64,000 bases of DNA from Epiperipatus broadwayi. Lineage: Eukaryota > Onychophora > Udeonychophora > Euonychophora > Peripatidae. The stretch is taken from NCBI GenBank assembly GCA_028023455.1, contig JAQFVV010012446.1, forward strand, positions 4,403,501 through 4,467,500. Reading direction: 5' to 3'. Position numbers and translations under genes: made by a program. Positions 12,063-22,887 of this stretch are shown one piece after another; the first letter of the stretch is position 1, and each line of letters begins with the position of its first letter. Below the pieces are notes generated by a model. The model did no database searches and was not told where the DNA came from. It saw only the letters and a program-made list of their open reading frames with translations.

Positions 12063-13414
12063 CATTAATGCCATTTTTTAATTGTCAAATGCTTACGAAA
12101 ATGGCAGACGGTGTTTATTCCAGAGTTTTTTGTTTATCATAATTATTTTATCTGATTTTACACACACACACACATATATAATTTTCTTATACTGAATATA
12201 AAACCTATAATCCATTACAAGTCAAGTACGTCTTCAACATTCCCTAGCAGGAAGTAACAAATGAGAAGGCAAGGTTTGCCATCCTTGAGTAGTGATGGTT
12301 TTAATGGTTTTGCATTCTTGTTTAACTCTCTAGTGAAGGTTAGATGGATATACATTTTACTGACCAATAATTGATAGTTATATGGAATTCTACAAGTTAG
12401 CTGTCCTCAAAAAAAATTCTAATTTTTTCTGAAACCCCTAGAATTTTAAAGTTTTACCCAGTACGGATTCAAATTTGCTTGTGAAAGTGACGAATGAGAG
12501 CATTGACCATTACATTGAGGAGATCATCATATATATATATGAGGAGAGATGCAAAAATAACCAGAATCATTATTTGATTTGCATACCAGTTGTAGTATAT
12601 GCTTCTTCTGTTATATATATATCTTGCAGAAACCTTTCTGCATCAATTTTCCAAATGACATAATCATGTGAAATTGTGGGATTTGCAGGGACCTGCCAAA
12701 TGGCATCACTATGTGAAATTATGGGGCCACATAACATTGTTTTGTAAGCATTTTTGTCAAGTTTTTAAATAATGACTGAAAAGTTTGCCAGTGTGAAATT
12801 CTATTTTCATTTACAAAAAACGGCAAGGAAAAAAGATGTAATGCTTAAAACAGATTATAAGAAAACTGGTCTCATAAAAACACAAGTTTATGAATAGTTT
12901 AATTGAAATGATAAATTTACCACATCCATAAAAAGCATCGCAAGTGAAATCCAAAATCAAAACAACGAAGTTTGTAATTGTTAGACATTTTATCTGCACG
13001 TTCTGAAACATTTATGTGATGCTGTTTTGTGACAAAGAAAAGAGCGCAAGCTTCACCCCCACAAAGTGTCATCTCTCAAAGCATTGAGTGTGAAAGACTT
13101 TTTAATTAAATTCAGCGTGGTTCAGCTTATCTGTTATTTATATTCACTCAATTGCACTTGTGATTTTTTTTTTAATTTCTCGAATGCAAAAATGTCTTCT
13201 TTTTTTTTGCAGACTTAGAAATGGTGGGGAAAATGACAGAGATATTGTATTAAAAGGCATCATTTTCAAATATTTCTGAACAGCTTTGAAAGATGCAAAA
13301 CACATCTAGACCAGTGTAATGCATCAAATGGATAGTCATTTGAAATTGATTAAATTTATAACACCTAAAAATAAATACTTTTTTATTATAACATTCCGGT
13401 TATTTTTAGGTACC
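12063..13414. other. AT-rich spacer, no gene recognised
   Basis: A (CA)n/(TA)n microsatellite lies near 12160. A GGGATTTGCAGGGACCTG stretch near 12680 is locally GC-richer, but no motif or domain was recognised. Short open frames here have no recognisable content. Confidence 0.5.
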
Positions 13415-14372
13415 CCTGTGTATATCATTATCATTTTCGATCCAGTGCATGATGGGCTCTTTGAGTTTAATTCAGTGTTTCCAATCTGTAGCTTTTCTTC
13501 TCCACAACCAAAAAACTTCCTTATTTCATCCTTCTATCTCATGTGTGATCTCTTTCCAGGTGTTCTAGAATCTCTTGGAATCAAATTTAAAGCTTTAATT
13601 GCCCATCTATTATCATCTCTTCTAGATATATGTCCAGGTGTTTGTGCTCTTACTTATCTGTTTCATTTTTGACATTTTTCGTTAATCCTAATATATGTCT
13701 CTTCATACTTTGCTGAGCTGCCTGAAATCTCTGTATTGCTCTTCTGTTAAGTATCCAAGTCTCAGATCCATAAGTGGTAAAACACATCTATTAAAAACCT
13801 TCCTTTTCAAGCATATTCTATGATTAATTTCATTCATTTATATTTTTGTTTGTATTAATTCATGATTATCAGTCTTTGCTTTTTTCTTCTGATAAAATCC
13901 ATTTTTACTTGCATCTAATAACTCTTGCAATATTTTCTGAAGCTTTAAAGCATTACTTGTAAAAACAATAACTTCATCTGCCAAAATCTATATGATTTAA
14001 GTTGTTTTATTCCCTTCATTTTTCCATTTGAATTCATAAAATACTTATTGTAAAACTGCAGTAAAAAGTTTTGGAGATATGGAATCATCCTTTCCCAAAA
14101 CCCTTCTCATTGTTAAACTTCTTAGTATCATTATCTAATATGTTGCTGTTGCATTTTGATAAATATTATTTAGAATATGGCGACATCCTGGGTCTATATT
14201 TTGATGAACCAATGCTTTATTCACTATAGAATAAAATTTGAATGTTTTTTTCATAATCTACAAATCCAAAGCATAATGGTAACTCATATTCATTAGATCA
14301 TTCTGTAACTTATCTTAATTTTTGATGTGATTCTCTGTGGTACAGCTATTTTTAAATCCAGTCTGTTTTTGT
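13415..14372 (-). mobile_element. RTE-clade retrotransposon remnant, minus strand
   Basis: On the minus strand this matches the element at 4419-5712. It has a motif A region near 14275 (the ATGAGTTACCATTATGCTTTG stretch encoding YELPLCFGF), the SETW/NRRAIQRF region near 13735-13775, and the C-terminal KGxxRWAIKALNLIPRD-like and RSHMRxKDE-like region near 13530-13610. It ends next to an ATGATAATGATA tail near 13425. Numerous frameshifts are present. The 117-codon plus-strand frame at 13319 is its antisense shadow. Confidence 0.8.
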
Positions 14373-14420
14373 TGTTGTTGTTTTGTTGGCTAGAATCCAA
14401 ACTTCAGTGGAGATGCATTG

Positions 14421-14905
14421 TGACACATGATCACCATTTCTTATGCTTGCTCATAACTGTTATTAAAACAGACAAAACTTTCTATACATATTGCCACTCA
14501 GTGCAAGCCAGAGTAATCAATGGATGCCAGAAGGCTTCTGCATAAAATCCCCATCTAGTGCCTACTCATCCAATATCCCCAGACTAGTTTCTGGCTTGTG
14601 GCCTTCATCAGTTAAGAGCCTTAGATCTGAGAGCACTGCACCTAGATCTTAGATCAGATCACTGCACCTAGCCTTAGATCTGAGAGTACCGCACCTGAAT
14701 CTTAGGATCTAGGTGCAGTGCTCTGATGTAAGAGCTAGGTGCTCTCAGATCTAAGTCTCTTCACTGATGAAGGCTATAAGCCAGAAACTAGTCTGGGGAT
14801 ATTGGATGAGTAGGCACTAGATGTGGATTTTATGCACAAGCCTTCTGACATCCATTGATTACTCTGACTTGCACTGAGTGGTTCTACAGTATGGAGAGAT
14901 GCATT
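14421..14905. repeat. Foldback element, family A, both arms present
   Basis: The left arm (14440-14610) contains CAATGGATGCCAGAAGGCTT, and the right arm (14755-14905) contains AAGCCTTCTGACATCCATTG, its reverse complement. CTACTCATCCAATATCCCC pairs with GGGGATATTGGATGAGTAG. The loop of about 140 bases (14615-14755) is made of repeated and inverted copies of an AGATCTAGGTGCAGTGCTC-like block. It begins with the TGTGACACATGATCACCATT end that other copies share. Confidence 0.9.
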
Positions 14906-17137
14906 GTAATTATATTGGTAAAGATATTAGTTTAAAATTGACAAAAGTCTGCTAAATCATATCAGTACCCTTCAATCATCTGATACATCTTTATTATTTA
15001 AACATTTAATATATAGTTTTTCCAACAACTTTTCTATTTTTTCACTTGCTTATTTTAAGATGTCAATACTAATTCTATGTTTTCCAAGTTGAATCCAATT
15101 TCTCTGATCCATAGCCTTTCTTTGACAGTCTCTTGGGACAATTTAAAACTTCAATTTATCTCAGGCCCAAATATAAAGATTCAGTGTGTCGACTCTTATC
15201 ATGGTATATCCAAATCAAGACATATATTTCCTGAAGTTCGTAAAAAGTTTAAGGTTTAAGAACAGTCTACTTTTTATGTTTTTTGCTTGGTTTCTTTATT
15301 CCCAAACGTATTTCTTTTTATCTGACTTACCTGTAATCATTATTTAAAGTGTTATTTCTCACTCATAATCGATCATATTTTTTTAATAATGAAATATCTT
15401 TAATATCGTGATTTTTCATCAGTAACTTCATTTTCGAAATGAAGGGGGGGGGGTGTATTTCAATCTTGTTGTTGTTGTTGTTTAATAAATTATCAAATAA
15501 ATAAACCGAGCTATGGACTTGGTATTTTTCTAATCAATGTTTCCGGCGCGGAGAAGGTTTTCGCTCATTTGTTAGATTTAAAAAGTATTTTTTAAGCAGG
15601 GGGGGTGGGGCAAGGTGGCAATACAAGGAAATGAAAAGTATGATAAAAATAGAAAAGTCTATATAATTAATTTTTTAATATAAAATAATAAAGTGTTTAT
15701 TTAAAGCCGTGTAAACTGTATTGTGTCTTGATAATAAAATAGGGTGGAGATGGAAATGTTTGGAAATATAGTTAAGTTCTTTTATCTAGAGTTTTAAAAA
15801 ATAGAACGATTCCATTTTTATGAAAAGGAGGATTTGGTTATTTTTTAAAATAATGGTGTGGAATTTGAATTCATACAAAACCTTGGTGATTTACTAATAC
15901 TGCCAGAATAAAGCATTTTATTAAAAAGAATAAATCGGATATTAAATTATAGTAATATACACACGTTCTTGGGTTGTTGTTTTTTTAATTTTCAAGGGAG
16001 GGAATAGCAAATTAACCTGCATACTACCTATTATTTAAAGTTGTTTTTTTTTTCTCATGTGTCATTAGCATCAGCCTGGAAGCGACCCGGGACAACTGCG
16101 GCAGCTGTGCTAACCACTCGACCACCAACGCTAGCTTTAAAATCACTATTATCTGTTATTCCTAAATCTTTCTATCCCCTAGTACTTTCTTTTTTCAAAA
16201 TTGTTTGGCTTTGCTATAATAATAAGTATTCTAAAGATTTTTCCAACTAACGACTTACGGTGAAATTCTTATGTATTTGGCAGAATCTTAAAAGGTGTTG
16301 GAGTGGTAATAACTTATTAATACCTAAAGTGATACTTGTATTTAGGTTTAGAATAACCAAGCGGTATCGATTGATACCCGGATGGAAGTTTGCCGTTGCT
16401 TATCATCTTAACCCCATTTTTCTTAGTTAATATCTTTTATTTAGATGTGACTTTAACGTGTAGACTTCATTTGTATGTCAATGAATTTAAGAAGAAAAAA
16501 AAGATTATCGAAAATCAATAATTTTATTCATTTTTTTTCATATTCTGAAAATAAATATAATTCGATTTTTGAATTTACTTATCAGATTAAATTTATTTCG
16601 AAATGCTTTAAACAAATTTATAAAACATTCGCTAAAGTAATTTCAGTCGTGGCGGTAGTTCTTGATCAGCGTGTTTGTGAAGTCGTAGAGCAGTGGATTT
16701 TGAATTTAAAGTCCACGAGTCTGACGCAGTTCTTCACTTCCGGCTGTCTAACTTTTTGAAGCCTTCTAATTATTTCTTTAAAGTGGTTCCTTAAATATGC
16801 CTACCAATATGTCCACTATAATAGCACATCTAAATCTAATCATTTCTTATCATTCATTGAATAGTATTAAAAAAAAGGATTAAGTAGGTGATACAGGGGT
16901 GGTGTGAAATAATCAAAATGTTGGGAAGGAATTTATAAGTTATGTTCTGTTCTGTTTGACTGAGTTGCAGGGTTCAGACTCAAACCAACAGTAATATCAA
17001 AAAATATGAATACTTGGAAGTTAATATATATAATTTTTTAGAACAAATATATATATATATATTATACAATCAGTAAATACAATTTGACTATAACTTAGTC
17101 AATAATGAGCTGGTCATGCCGAATAACTAATTGGACT
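14906..17137. other. AT-rich spacer upstream of NAXE exons
   Basis: A SINE (16042-16134) is listed separately. Homopolymer G runs (15445, 15600) and a (TTG)n run (15465) are present. I looked for the missing first NAXE exon, which should encode a start methionine and a KYLS-like end before a GT donor with two bases left over, and found no convincing candidate. Confidence 0.45.
16042..16134 (-). mobile_element. tRNA-derived SINE, minus strand
   Basis: A poly-T tract (tail on the minus strand) is followed by TGTCATTAGCATCAGCC, the reverse-complement B box (GAAGCGACCCGGG), GCAGCTGTGCTAACCACTCG (reverse of GAGTGGTTAGCACAGCTGC, containing the A box) and finally CCACCAACGCT. This is the SINE type also at 20057, 32077, 32797, 33618, 47725 and 54021. 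Confidence 0.9.
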
Positions 17138-17262
17138 CACTTCCAGCTGTATATATTAACTTGCCTCGTGAATTCTAGTCTTAACTCTTCCGGCTGTACT
17201 GAACAGGTTGCCTCGAGTTTATAAATGACTCTTCCAGCTCAGCTTGCCTCGAATCTGCCATA
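17138..17262. repeat. Three degenerate tandem units of about 45 bases
   Basis: ACTTCCAGCTGT...TTGCCTCGTGAATT, CTCTTCCGGCTGT...TTGCCTCGAGTTT and CTCTTCCAGCT...TTGCCTCGAATCT follow each other. The block is GC-richer than its surroundings. Its function is unknown. Confidence 0.65.
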
Positions 17263-17904
17263 GTCGTAGTAGCTTCCGGTCCTATCATGGACTTGACTCA
17301 CTGCATAGACGTATCGGTAGTGAATATAGTAGAAACATCTTCACTGTTGAAAGTGGTTTCAATAGAGAGAAATGTTCAGTCGTTAACGTTAGATCGACAT
17401 TATCTGTCTCTGTCAAGAGCACATACTGTTGTTTAGGCTGAACAGATGTTCTTTGGCTTGTCTCCACAAAGGCTGACTATTTATTGCTAGATCCCCTCCC
17501 TTACTGGAAGTCATCAAATTCAGAGAGGGTAACCAATGGTAGGATTTTATACACATGTTTACACATTAGCCATACTTATGTTTTACCCATTGGCTATATT
17601 TATACATTGGTTATCCACATGTTTAGACATTGGTCAATGCATACTCAATCCGATAGATAAGGAAGGAATCTGGACTAGTCCATTTCTGAAGGCAAGATTA
17701 GATATGACTTTCAGATTTAACAAATATATTGACATTGTATTAATGAAATTAAAATTCTTGGGTTTTTTTTTAATTCTCTGGGTATATATATTCATAAATA
17801 GAATTGCAGAGGTGAAAGTTTTTATCTGTATTACAGCATCTAAATGTGGATAGCCAAATATAAATGATCGTTTTTTGTAACCTGATTTACAATATCATAC
17901 TATT

Positions 17905-18610
17905 ATAATTATAAGGGACTTGAACACAGGTTTTCAAACACCCCACAGCTATCCAATCCATCTTATACAATTGATATACATGCCACATACATGTGAAAAG
18001 ATTAATGATCTGCAATATATGTATTTTTTACTGAACCAGCACGCATCATTTGGTCCAGATCATCATCTCCCACACGTATATACAATCAGTATCCAGTTTA
18101 TATTAAGATGGCAAATCTTCAAACTTTAATGAACAAGCTTCAATCTTCTCCCCCCCCCCCTCCAACTCTTCAGCCATCCATATCACTAAAAAATCCAAGG
18201 ATGAAATTCTCAAAGCCCTTGTTCATGCCAATATTATTGTCACACCCATCTCATATGTCCATTTAATATGACAATAATATTGGCATCAACGAGGCCTTTG
18301 AGAACTTCATTCTTGGATTTTCAATGGTATGGATGGCTGGAGAGGAGAAGATTGAAGCTTGTCCATTAAAGTTTAAAGATTTGCTATCTTAATATGAATT
18401 GAGCAGTAATTGTATGTGTGTGGGGGGGGGGGAGATGGTGATCTGGACCAACTGATGAGGGCTGGTTTAGCACAAAATACTTATGATCATTGATTTTTTT
18501 CACGTGTATGTGGACATGTGTATCAGTTGTATAAGATGGATTGGATAGCTGTGGGGAGTTTGAAAGTCTGAAATTCAAATCCCTCATAATTACATTAACT
18601 TTAGGATAGA
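17905..18610. repeat. Very large foldback (palindrome), family C
   Basis: Arms of roughly 330 bases (17910-18240 and 18270-18605) are reverse complements around a loop of only about 30 bases near 18255. GACAATAATATTGGCATCAA on the right pairs with its complement just left of the loop. CCATCTTATACAATTGATA on the left pairs with TATCAGTTGTATAAGATGG on the right. Both arms contain a homopolymer at the mirrored position (C run near 18145, G run near 18422). The termini read ATAAGGGACTTGAACACAGG and its counterpart near 18590. Non-coding. Confidence 0.9.
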
Positions 18611-18815
18611 CAATATACATGTATTTAAATAATAATTATGCTAATATCTATGCAGTTAAATTTTGAGAATATAAATAGCAATAGTTATAATCTGCATAGT
18701 TTGATGCAGTTGTGAGTCACGGGTCTTGGAGCTCAAAATCCCTGGATCACAGCTCTCTGCAGCTTCCAATGCCTGAACTTCTTATGAACTCATGAGGAAT
18801 AATCCATTTAATTTT

Positions 18816-19042
18816 TTTAACCCTTAGGATCTTAGGTGCAGTGCTCCTCACTGACAAAGGCCACAAGCCAGAAACTAGTATGGGGATATTGGATGAGTAG
18901 GCACTAGATAGGGATTTTATGCACAAGCCTTCTGGCATCCATTGATTACTCTGGTTGGCACAGTGTGGCACTACTGTACGGAGAGTTTTGCCTTGTTTAA
19001 TAACAATTATGTGCTAGTATGAGATAGTGGTCATGTGATATA
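18816..19042. repeat. Right arm of foldback family A, ending next to NAXE exon
   Basis: Contains CTCACTGACAAAGGCCACAA, GGGGATATTGGATGAGTAGG, CTTCTGGCATCCATTGATTA and the terminal CAATTATGTGCTAGTATGAG. No left arm was found. A block at 18775-18825 (CTTCTTATGAACTCATGAGG) belongs to another dispersed repeat. It ends 220 bases upstream of the NAXE splice acceptor. Confidence 0.8.
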
Positions 19043-19263
19043 ATTATTATATATATATATAAACATTCTAATCATTATTTATTTTTATAATCTATTTCAA
19101 ATTCAACATTTATGGAAAGCTAAAATAAATTTTTCTGAAGTCTCTTTATTAAGACACTCTTCAAAATCATAAAACATGTATTTCAGCAGATAATGTACAG
19201 ATTGTAAATCAAAACTTTTTTTTATCTTATATTAATTTTTTATGTTTTTTTTTTTTCTTGTAG

Positions 19264-19483
19264 CCAAGATGACGCTCAACGCATTGATCAAGAATTGTTC
19301 ACCGAATATGCATTTAGTGTTGACCAGTTAATGGAGTTGGCAGGATACAGCTGTGCTGTCGCCCTGGCCAAGACTTACCCACTCAAGCTTCAAGTCAAAG
19401 GTGGTGGTACAGTACTGGTGTGCTGTGGACCAGGAAATAATGGAGGAGATGGACTAGTTTGTGCCCGTCACCTCAAAATGTTT
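19264..19483 (+). CDS. NAXE: NAD(P)H-hydrate epimerase (NAXE), internal coding exon
   Basis: NAXE converts the R and S forms of damaged hydrated NADH and NADPH into each other, so that the partner dehydratase (NAXD) can repair them. In animals it is found in mitochondria and cytosol. This exon opens after a poly-pyrimidine tract and TAG (19261-19263) and ends at a consensus donor GTAAGT. It encodes 73 codons plus one base finishing a serine codon: a helix with [17 protein letters not shown] and [19 protein letters not shown], then the strand [20 protein letters not shown]. The NNGGDG loop is the nucleotide and phosphate binding signature of YjeF_N domains. It splices in phase 0 to exon 45695. 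The upstream exon, with the start codon and targeting peptide, is not recognised in the window. The near-identity to the vertebrate pattern leaves little doubt about the family. Confidence 0.96.
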
Positions 19484-19649
19484 GTAAGTCATTATCTTAA
19501 TATATATATTAATTTACTTTATTTTAGTTTTACTTCTTAAAACATTATTTTAGCCTTAAAACATTATTTTTGCCCGAAAATCACTGTAAATATTAAAAAG
19601 ATATTTTTAAAAAATTATACAAACACATTGTTAAATTATAAACAGTACT

Positions 19650-19965
19650 AATTGTTCTAACAAGCTTTATTGATAAATGCCACAAAAGAAAGCATTTAAA
19701 AATTTCTAGCTAGAAACTCTCCATAATCCTCAGACCACTGGTTTCATGCTTTGGCACTTCTCAGTCAGGTGCTAAGCGTAGTTTCAGACATTAGATCTAA
19801 AAATACCAACTTAAAACCAGCATTTATCTAAAAGTTAACTATTAAGTAGAAAATCTGAAATTTTTAGTCACCTATATATCTTCGAACCCAATTATCTAAC
19901 TTAAATAGTTATATGGGGCTGAGAGGTCTTCAGCCTGACCACATATTAATAGCACCACTCATTAT
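19650..19965. repeat. Family B foldback, left arm only
   Basis: AGTTAACTATTAAGTAGAAA, then AATCTGAAATTTT, TATATCTTCGAACCC and TTATCTAACTTAAATAG run in the same order as the left arm at 8040-8130. The upstream part (AACAAGCTTTATTGATAAAT, CTGGTTTCATGC) matches the hairpin at 3740. No second arm was found here. Confidence 0.7.
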
Positions 19966-20056
19966 TTTTTATTTATAAAAGCTTAAAAAATTGGATCATA
20001 CGAGATATGACTTTATTTTTTTACTTTGTTAAATTGTTTCAACTTTTGATAAATGC

Positions 20057-20147
20057 CTTTTTTTTTTTTTTCTTGTGTCAAAGTATCGGCCGGGAAGTGA
20101 ACCCGGGATAACTGCTTGTAAGGCAGCTCGGCCACCAACGCTTGACC
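20057..20147 (-). mobile_element. tRNA-derived SINE, minus strand
   Basis: T tract, then CTTGTGTCAAAGTATCGGCC, the reverse B box GAAGTGAACCCGGG, and TAAGGCAGCTCGGCCACCAA with GCTTGAC at the head end. It is full-length for this family. Confidence 0.92.
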
Positions 20148-20867
20148 TAAGTGCCATTTTATTAAAGGTATTTAATTGTAAAATGACAAATTATGCTACT
20201 TGAGAATCTATAGGTTGTGATATATCCCTGTCACTTTCGATATTCGAACATTTTATGAATTTCTGAGTAATAAATAAAATCAGTTAAATTGTTGTTTATG
20301 GCGATAATAAATATTTTAGAAGTATTATTTATTTATCCTTTCGCGATTTGGTGTCGTAATTTTTGGACCAATTTTCATGTAAATAATAAAAATACTGTAT
20401 TTTTTTAATGGTCTTATTGTGCACAATCTGTTATTTCGATGTTCGTGGGTCACAAAATCCTCCAGTTATTTAACAGTAGAATTATATATAACTATATGCA
20501 TATTTTAATTAAAACTCATTACTGAATTATAATACTAAAAAAAATCTGGCCGCGCTTCTATATTAAGGGAAATCTTCATGCATTTCAAATAATCACTGGT
20601 GATTTTAATTCACTGTCCTTTGCCCTACCCATTTATATGATAAATATTAAATGTTCGGGTTATGGGGAAGGAAGTAATGGAAAAACTAATAATCGTGTGA
20701 TCATTTGTTTTTTAGTAATACTAGTCATTCTTTAATTAGCCATCTTTTAAAATTAAGAGAACTACTTTCCAACAGTAAGCATATAAAACATACTTATCGG
20801 GTTGGAATCAATAAAAGGGGGGTGGGTGACGTCTATTTTATTTATAACAAAATTAATATAATATTGA

Positions 20868-21142
20868 ATGCGGGATTCGAACGCAGACTTTCACATGACC
20901 TACAACTGTCAGTGCCATCTTATATTGCTAATCCACCTGATCACACACAACATGTTGAAATGATAAATAATCACCAATATGCGTATTTCATGCTAAACCA
21001 GCACTCATCAATTGGTCCATATTATATTGGTGATTATTTATCTTTTCAACGTGTGTGTGATCAGGTGGGTCAGCAATATAAGATGGCATTGAGAGTTGTG
21101 GGTCATGTGAAAGTCTGAGTTCGAATTCCGCATATATTACAT
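20868..21142. repeat. Foldback element, family C, short form
   Basis: Arms of about 120 bases surround a loop near 21005. GCGGGATTCGAACGCAGACT on the left is answered near 21105-21130 by AGTCTGAGTTCGAATTCCGC, and CACCTGATCACACAC by GTGTGTGATCAGGTG. Sequence order and the ending near GGGATT-CGAAC are shared with 17905-18610. The 137-codon frame across it is a by-product of the palindrome. Confidence 0.88.
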
Positions 21143-21846
21143 ATATAAATGCAGGTGTTAAGCCTGTACAATGTATTATAACATTTAATGTAAAATGATT
21201 CTTAGTTATTTAAATTTTGCAAACCGTCCTGTACGCACATATGCTGTATACAATTTTTTTGATGAAAAACAAGAATAAGACAAAATGTTTTGGGTCACCA
21301 TGCTAACGTTTAAATCCACGATTATTTTTTACTATGATATGCAGTATGTTTTTCTATTAACATGTTGATATTATAAAATTCTTTTAATTTTTATTTCACT
21401 ACTACTGAACTTTTAAAAAAAAATTACATTTTCGACACCTAGAGGTCGCTATATATTTAGTGAGAAAAAAGTTTGTTTCACGTATTAAAAATTATTAAGA
21501 TTTTTCCAAATATGAAAAGCTAGAGTTTTGTTCTTTCACTATAGCGTATATAAATAACAATCTGCGTTATTCATTTCGGTGATTGTTTGTGACTGTGATA
21601 CTTTGATAATTTAATGTTTATTTGACTTCATAATATATCTTTCTTTTAATCTGGTGTTTTGGACGTTGCGCTAATGAGATAAATCCATATTATTAATTGT
21701 CTGTTGCCTGATTTTGATTATTGGATTTGATTTTAATAAAGAAACATTTCAGATTGATATAAATTTTTCTAATGGGATGTCATTAAATTTTTTTAAGAAC
21801 AATAGCAATGTAAAGTAGGAAAATGAATTGCAAATAATTTTAGAGT

Positions 21847-21908
21847 TTGTATTATATATATGCTAAAAGTATGTGTGTGAAAAGTATATACTTTTAGCAT
21901 ATATACAA
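21847..21908. repeat. Short hairpin
   Basis: TATGCTAAAAGTAT near 21860 and ATACTTTTAGCATA near 21889 are perfect complements, extended by TTGTAT and ATACAA at the ends, with a loop of about 11 bases. Confidence 0.8.
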
Positions 21909-22592
21909 CAGTTTGTTATTTCATTAACTTCTTTATTGCTATTGTTAAAAAATAGTGGAAATATTAAATATATATTCTATCTATGATCTTATTTATACTT
22001 AAAACAAAAACAAATAAAATTAAACGGAAGCATTAAACATTCCAATACATTATATTGTTTATGCGTGTACTTTTTAAATACGTGAATGTAACAGTCTAGT
22101 TTGTAAAGCAGTTTCGAATTAATTTCGAGGTTGTGCATTCAAATATTAAAGAAATACTTTTTATTTTTTCTATCCAAGCTTTAATATTGATCTACTTTTT
22201 CATACAAATATATATGCATTTCTACACAATAGTTTCTTATATTAATTTTCTTGAGAATATGTTACCTTAATATTCATTATTTCTCTATAATATTCCTCTT
22301 TTTCCAGACAACGTTTCTCTATTTGTTACATATATGTGTGTCCCAGGACTGATTCCTATTTTATTACTATCATTGTCCGAGTCAGAAAGATCTGAAGAAG
22401 AGAAGAGAATATCACTTGAAATGCTGTGTCATTTAAAAAAATTAAATGAAAGTTTGAATTTTTTTAATGGCATTTAGCAATTAATTATAGATTATGTAAT
22501 AGTCTAACATTACAAGTCTGATGCTATCATCACAATTGTACTTTCAAACAGATATGATGATATCATTAGTTGGAATAAAGTCAATAAGAGTT

Positions 22593-22818
22593 ATATGATA
22601 TTAATATCATCTACGTTCTTTATTACTTTTACAATGCTTTTTTTTACAACCTAATATTATTAAAATGTTTCGATTGCCCAGAAATCTTCAGAACTGCTAT
22701 TTATATTCCAAATATAAGTTCTGAAGAAGATTGCTGAGGCAATCGAAACTGCCATATTAGGTTGTAAAAAAAGCATTGTAAAAGTAATAAAGAACATAGA
22801 TGGTATTAATATTATATG
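22593..22818. repeat. Foldback element bordering the Ty3/gypsy fragment
   Basis: Arms of about 95 bases: TCTTTATTACTTTTACAATG (22617) pairs with CATTGTAAAAGTAATAAAGA (22775), and TTTCGATTGCC pairs with GGCAATCGAAA. The loop includes CAGAACTGCTATTTATATTC. The GATTGC-CAG-AATCTTC-CAGAAC wording recalls a motif near 37207 (TTTCGACTGTCCAGCAGTC). Confidence 0.85.
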
Positions 22819-22887
22819 GATTTGGCAATGCAATAGGAAAGATAAAGGAAATTATTTTTAGATATATTTCTCAATTTATTAATGGCC
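22764..22887. repeat. Direct repeat, left copy, flanking Ty3/gypsy fragment
   Basis: The run from TTGTAAAAAAAGCATTGTAA to CTCAATTTATTAATGGCC is nearly identical to 26003-26142. The right copy has about 20 extra bases (GTAAGAGTTATATGGTATAA). The left copy overlaps the right arm of the hairpin at 22593-22818. Confidence 0.85.

Noticed and set aside
12110-12160. ATGGCAGACGGTG as a possible NAXE first exon
   Set aside because: The frame ends quickly, and no donor leaves the needed two-base remainder of a serine codon.
13319-13672. 117-codon plus-strand open frame
   Set aside because: It is antisense to the minus-strand RTE retrotransposon remnant; the minus-strand reading matches known LINE motifs.
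20705-21118. 137-codon plus-strand open frame
   Set aside because: It runs across a palindrome; the two halves are reverse complements and no domain is present.
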